Of a stretch of 63,249 nt of DNA, positions 60,371-63,249 are shown piece by piece. The stretch spans positions 1-63,249 of the forward strand of contig JAZRIJ010000067.1 in NCBI GenBank assembly GCA_045645205.1, read 5' to 3'. A program made the translations under genes and the position numbers. The stretch comes from RGIG1995 sp045645205 (GTDB taxonomy: Bacteria; Bacillota; Clostridia; Oscillospirales; CAG-272). Below the pieces are notes generated by a model. The model worked only from the letters and a program-made list of their open reading frames with translations. It did no database searches and was not told the origin of the DNA. Numbering within the stretch: the first letter of the stretch is position 1; every line of letters begins with the position of its first letter.

Positions 60371-60373
60371 GAA

Positions 60374-60535
60374 ATGAAGCGCACCTGCGGTGCATGAAAA
60401 ATGAAGCATAACTTCGTTCTGTGAAGCGAGCCTTCGGCTCACGGAGAGGTTAGCGTGCGCTTCGCTTCACGCGAACGTAGCGAGTGCTTCACGGCGCACC
60501 CGCGCCGCTTCATATCGACGAAGTCGATGCTTCAT
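60374..60535. repeat. Nested hairpin array A (spacer TGAAGC / GCTTCA)
   Basis: Left spacers ATGAAGC (60374), ATGAAGC (60401) and GTGAAGC (60421) mirror the right spacers GCTTCAC (60464, 60486) and GCTTCAT (60507, 60529) in order. Between them lie small different hairpins: GCACC/GGTGC, GAGCC/GGCTC, GGCGC/GCGCC, ATCGAC/GTCGAT. The array ends at the -35 of the next promoter. Confidence 0.8.
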
Positions 60536-60563
60536 TGACAAAATGATGGTTTTATGATATACT
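60535..60563 (+). promoter_or_regulatory. Module-type promoter
   Basis: TTGACA (60535-60540), 17 nt containing TATGA, TATACT (60558-60563), followed by AGGGCGGTGATGGT and the ATG. Confidence 0.75.
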
Positions 60564-60585
60564 TTATTAAAAGGGCGGTGATGGT

Positions 60586-61107
60586 ATGGAAAAACAAGCA
60601 ATAACCAAGCAAGATATACAGCGCGATCTGCTTGCTCTTCTAAACAAACGTAAAGCCGTTACTGTTTGGTTGACGTTCTTTCTGAGCATCTCGATTTTAT
60701 GTTACATTATGTATGCCGTTCTTTATGCAAATGGAGTTTATTTGCCGCCTCATCATCTTACTTTTGTAAGCCCAACGGCGGTAATGATTATTGCGCCTGT
60801 CATTATACTGTTAATATTAGGATTTCTTCTTTGCTATTATTATTTGAAATTCTTTGAAATTAAAAGTGGAAGATTTAGCGTTAGCAAAGAAAAACTATAT
60901 CAAAAAGGCCAAGAACTAAAAAGATACTATCGACATACGGAACAGGAGAATGCGTTGTATTTCCGTAGCGGAAGAATTGCGGTCAACGATAAGGTTTACT
61001 TATATTCAAAAGTCGATGATTCCTTTTACCTTGTTAAATTAAAATCTTCAAAAACACCTTTTTTTGCATATCATACGAATTTTTATGAAATAAATGATGT
61101 TTTATAA
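60586..61107 (+). CDS. Hypothetical protein with two transmembrane helices
   Basis: A 173-residue protein. A polar N-terminus (KQDIQRDLLALLNKRKAVTV) leads into two hydrophobic helices (~28-52 and ~66-90). The cytoplasmic C-terminal part reads VSKEKLYQKGQELKRYYRHT, RIAVNDKVYLYSKVDDSFYL. I do not recognise the family. Shares the module promoter and AGGGCGGTG ribosome binding site with its neighbours. Confidence 0.65.
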   Translation: MEKQAITKQDIQRDLLALLNKRKAVTVWLTFFLSISILCYIMYAVLYANGVYLPPHHLTFVSPTAVMIIAPVIILLILGFLLCYYYLKFFEIKSGRFSVSKEKLYQKGQELKRYYRHTEQENALYFRSGRIAVNDKVYLYSKVDDSFYLVKLKSSKTPFFAYHTNFYEINDVL

Positions 61108-61109
61108 TT

Positions 61110-61127
61110 GGCATCTTTTTTGTCAAC
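61110..61127. repeat. Module-border motif, reverse orientation
   Basis: GGCATCTTTTTTGTCAAC, 2 nt after the preceding stop codon. The opposite orientation starts only 15 nt later (61142), forming a long palindrome. Confidence 0.85.
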
Positions 61128-61141
61128 GCACCTCAAGACGT

Positions 61142-61371
61142 GTTGACAAAAAAGATACCAACCGAAAAACCCGAGATTTTCTCGGGTTTTCTTCGTTTTA
61201 CGCCGTTTTTCTCGATTTTTTGAAAATCGAATTTTTGTGCAAATAAAAAGATGCCAATCGGCATTTTTAGGCAAGGGAGCAGAAATGAACCTTTCCCATG
61301 CTATTTTTACGGCAAATATTGAAAAATATTAGAAAATATGATATAATAAATCCAAGAAAGGCGGTAGGGAT
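61142..61371 (+). repeat. Dispersed repeat, copy 3, with module promoter
   Basis: Starts GTTGACAAAAAAGATACC and follows copy 1 through the hairpin, the GATGCCAATCGGCATTTT and GGGAGCAGAAATGAACCTTT blocks to the promoter TTGAAA (61319-61324)-17-TATAAT (61342-61347) and AAGGCGGT. The similarity to copy 1 extends to the start codon. Confidence 0.88.
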
Positions 61372-62325
61372 ATGAACGTCACCTTAATAAAGATTTTTTT
61401 GATCATTTTATTGATTAGTCTTATTTCTGCCTGCTCGGGATGTTACATGGGGATGGGCGATAAACAGAACGCGCTTGATCGCGGAACAACGTCTTCATAC
61501 GATGACACAACACAAGACGATACACAATCGAATTTCAAAGAAAATTCTACAAACTCAAAAGAATTCGAAGATCCTGAAGAAGATTTGGCTTTGATCAACC
61601 AATGGAGAGAAGATTATAACCTTGTCACGTGTAAAACACTTAGCGGAAACATTTCTGTAATTTTGTTCTATGTAGACGATTTTGAAAGCTTCTGGACGGA
61701 TAAAGAAATAAACGATTTTACAAAGAAAGAGATAGAACTCGGATTGCTTTTTTTGGAGCAAGAGGCGAAAAAGTACGGAATTGAGTTGGATTTAACCGTA
61801 GAAAAAAGCTATTCGGCAATATACTATGATGATGAGGTTATTACAAGCGTTAAAAATACCGGATTGGCTTCGGCAGACGTATTGTGGCAAGCTGCTTTAC
61901 AAATAGACTATACGTCGAGTACCAAAATGATAAATGCATTCAAAAGCAAATATAAAACCGATGAAATCGTTTGTTTTACAATATTCAATAAAGATGGTAC
62001 GTCTTATGCACTTAATCCAAAGAGAGATGCAGACATTAAAATAGATGAGCATTGTATTGTTTTTGCTCGCGATCTAAATTCAATTCAAAACGGTCCCGCG
62101 GGTTCACAGGCGGCAGTCATTGCACATGAAATGCTACATCTTTACGGTGCGGAAGACTTTTACGCGAGTTCCTCTCGCAAAAATTTAGCAAAAATCTATT
62201 ACCCCAGTGATATTATGTTATCTGCTGCATATGATATTGACACGAATACGGTTGAATCCGCAACAGCATTTTATGTTGGATGGACAAATACGGTGCCGGA
62301 TATTTTAAAACAAAAAGAATGGTAA
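61372..62325 (+). CDS. Putative zinc-metalloprotease-like lipoprotein
   Basis: A 317-residue exported protein with signal LIKIFLIILLISLISAC (acylated Cys21) and a Thr/Asp/Ser-rich linker. The motif VIAHEMLHLYGAEDFY (His252, Glu253, His256) is a zincin HEXXH site with a following Asp as possible third ligand. The nearby YPSDIMLSAAYDIDTNTVES could form the active-site floor (Met-turn-like). No substrate is known. It uses the same promoter and repeat leader as the lipoprotein gene at 54345. Confidence 0.72.
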   Translation: MNVTLIKIFLIILLISLISACSGCYMGMGDKQNALDRGTTSSYDDTTQDDTQSNFKENSTNSKEFEDPEEDLALINQWREDYNLVTCKTLSGNISVILFYVDDFESFWTDKEINDFTKKEIELGLLFLEQEAKKYGIELDLTVEKSYSAIYYDDEVITSVKNTGLASADVLWQAALQIDYTSSTKMINAFKSKYKTDEIVCFTIFNKDGTSYALNPKRDADIKIDEHCIVFARDLNSIQNGPAGSQAAVIAHEMLHLYGAEDFYASSSRKNLAKIYYPSDIMLSAAYDIDTNTVESATAFYVGWTNTVPDILKQKEW

Positions 62326-62342
62326 GGCGTTTTAATTTTGTA

Positions 62343-62360
62343 GCATCTTTTTTGTCAACA
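62343..62360. repeat. Module-border motif, reverse orientation
   Basis: GCATCTTTTTTGTCAACA, 17 nt after the stop codon of the metalloprotease-like gene. With the forward copy at 61142 it brackets that gene. Confidence 0.8.
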
Positions 62361-62368
62361 CGAGCCTG

Positions 62369-62402
62369 AAAAAACTCTTGTTCGAAAGAACAAGAGTTTT
62401 TT
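62369..62402 (+). terminator. Terminator of the metalloprotease-like gene
   Basis: AAAAAACTCTTGTTC pairs perfectly with its complement across GAAA and ends in TTTTTT. Confidence 0.9.
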
Positions 62403-62403
62403 C

Positions 62404-62575
62404 AGTTATATTCGCCTTCGGCGAGTTGTATTGCTTCGCAGTGATGTTTAGGCTTCGCCTAAGTGATATTGCCCTTCGGGCAGTTTGGGCGAATATAATA
62501 TCACTTTTGCGATAGCAAAAATATCACTATGCCGTAAGGCATAATATCACTCTGTACGTAGCACAGAATATCACT
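62404..62575. repeat. Nested hairpin array B (spacer AGTGATATT / AATATCACT)
   Basis: Left spacers AGTTGTATT (62424), AGTGATGTT (62440) and AGTGATATT (62462) alternate with TTCG-loop hairpins (CGCCTTCGGCG, TGCTTCGCA, TAGGCTTCGCCTA, GCCCTTCGGGC). Right spacers AATATCACT (62497, 62520, 62543, 62567) alternate with hairpins whose loops are GATA, GTAA and CGTA. TTATATTCGCC (62406) also pairs with GGGCGAATATAA (62487). Confidence 0.82.
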
Positions 62576-62580
62576 AACTC

Positions 62581-62609
62581 TTGCACCTACACCGCTTTTA
62601 TGCTATAAT
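62581..62609 (+). promoter_or_regulatory. Module-type promoter
   Basis: TTGCAC (62581-62586), 17 nt ending in TATGC, TATAAT (62604-62609), then CACCCAAGGCGGTGATGAG and the ATG. Confidence 0.8.
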
Positions 62610-62629
62610 ACACCCAAGGCGGTGATGAG

Positions 62630-63058
62630 ATGTTGCTTGATAGATATGATTTTCACGATTTATATGCTGTTTTGATTGCTTTTCGTTCTAATCCTCAAGC
62701 TGAATACAATGTTGAAGTAACAAAAGCAATAATATCAGTTTTAGAAAAACAGCAAGAAACAAATGTTGTGGAACTTAATATAATTAGAAATGTATTAAAA
62801 ACTATTGAGAAAATAGATAAAGAACGTTTCTATTGGGTATTTATCAACAACATTTATACTTATGGTCATAGAGTTGAAAAGAACGAGTTTTATTATGATA
62901 TATTGCTAAATGCATTTAGAAAATTATTGCAATCTTTTGAACAAGAGGATTTCGATAGAGTGTATAATTTAGCTGATGCATTTCACAATGTTCCTGTTTT
63001 TATTGCTGACGAAGGCAAGAATTTTAAAAAGTTTATTAAAATTCAGTTTTATTCATAA
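62630..63058 (+). CDS. Hypothetical helical protein, 142 residues
   Basis: A soluble, mostly helical protein (YDFHDLYAVLIAFRSNPQAE, VLKTIEKIDKERFYWVFINN, FRKLLQSFEQEDFDRVYNLA) without signal or membrane segment. Family not recognised. The 3' flank AAGAAAATCAGGTTTTTG (63111 onward) is shared with the DUF2812 module (60287 onward), as is the 5' promoter, so the two modules share a frame around different genes. Confidence 0.65.
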   Translation: MLLDRYDFHDLYAVLIAFRSNPQAEYNVEVTKAIISVLEKQQETNVVELNIIRNVLKTIEKIDKERFYWVFINNIYTYGHRVEKNEFYYDILLNAFRKLLQSFEQEDFDRVYNLADAFHNVPVFIADEGKNFKKFIKIQFYS

Positions 63059-63159
63059 AATAAAAAGTATAAAACTAATTTGTTGAAAGAATTAACTGAA
63101 TAATAAAGAAAATCAGGTTTTTGACCAGTTCTTTTTTGGACACGAGAGACAAAAAGGGG

Positions 63160-63176
63160 CTGAGTCATTAACTCAG
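63160..63176. terminator. Small hairpin at the end of the window
   Basis: CTGAGT/ACTCAG stem with a 5-nt loop, followed by a run of A on the plus strand, so it may serve the minus strand. Confidence 0.45.
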
Positions 63177-63187
63177 TCAAAAAAGAA

Positions 63188-63227
63188 AAGCGGTTATTCA
63201 ATGCCGAAAGGTATTGAGTAACCGCTT
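63188..63227. terminator. Long hairpin near the window end
   Basis: AAGCGGTTATTCAATGCC faces GGTATTGAGTAACCGCTT across GAAA, an 18-bp stem with two mismatches. Confidence 0.7.
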
Positions 63228-63249
63228 GCTTTGTTGTATAATTTAATCA

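Noticed and set aside
60374..62575. CRISPR array at the regularly spaced repeats
   Set aside because: Repeats are 7-9 nt, appear in inverted sets, and the units between them are themselves palindromic; there are no cas genes.

Overview
The window looks like a chromosomal segment of a low-GC Gram-positive anaerobe of the class Clostridia, probably an Oscillospiraceae- or Ruminococcaceae-like gut lineage. The evidence is strong GGAGG-type ribosome binding sites, consensus TTGACA-N17-TATAAT promoters, spoVG, a class B sortase, a two-gene transketolase, a TPP-riboswitch thiamine operon, a glycyl radical enzyme with its activase, and a complete glutamate mutase/methylaspartate cluster. The assignment is inferred from gene content; no 16S gene is present.

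Layout. 1-12440: an XRE regulator, a sigma region 4-alphaCTD fusion, a lipoprotein, a carbohydrate-type ABC importer operon (ATPase, two permeases, binding protein) on the minus strand, a RadC-type JAMM protein, gpmI, a class B sortase, a GT2 glycosyltransferase and a LysR regulator. 12534-17945: thiamine operon (TPP riboswitch, thiW-thiM-thiE-thiD-thiC-thiN), with a second, degraded TPP-aptamer-like segment in the thiW leader. 18098-32901: pepF, split transketolase followed by a short duplicated 3' remnant, trxA, spoVG, murC, an unrecognised minus-strand structured RNA (24239-24490) with its own promoter and terminator, an NhaC-type antiporter, a heterodimeric ABC exporter and a copper P-type ATPase. 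33134-37290: tRNA-Leu and tRNA-fMet followed by a small accessory region with inverted repeats and poorly known genes. 37403-46799: glutamate fermentation locus, citC plus a P-loop/SAD-like protein on the minus strand and citDEF, glmS-glmL-glmE and mal on the plus strand. 47071-53068: murI, a small membrane protein, a type IIA topoisomerase A subunit, tsaC/sua5, prfA and coaE.

53296-63249: tRNA-Val-Asp-Phe-Gly-Gly-Cys, then an accessory region built of small modules. A dispersed repeat of about 160-230 bp occurs three times. The motif GGCATCTTTTTTGTCAAC recurs in both orientations at module borders. Several unrelated genes share one promoter design (TTGNNN-N17-TATANT with an upstream TATGN) and an AAGGCGGTG ribosome binding site. 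Two intergenic stretches (60374-60535 and 62404-62575) are nested arrays of small hairpins whose spacers on the left half are the reverse complements of those on the right half. I cannot match these arrays to a named family, and together with the minus-strand RNA they are the most interesting unexplained structures.

How the genes work together. GlmS/GlmE (with GlmL as reactivating factor) isomerise glutamate to 3-methylaspartate, Mal deaminates it to mesaconate, and CitDEF, activated by CitC, would split citramalate to acetate and pyruvate. The mesaconate hydratase that must sit between Mal and CitDEF is not in the window. The thiamine operon makes the pyrimidine moiety (ThiC, ThiD) and salvages the thiazole moiety (ThiW, ThiM); thiazole synthesis genes are absent here.
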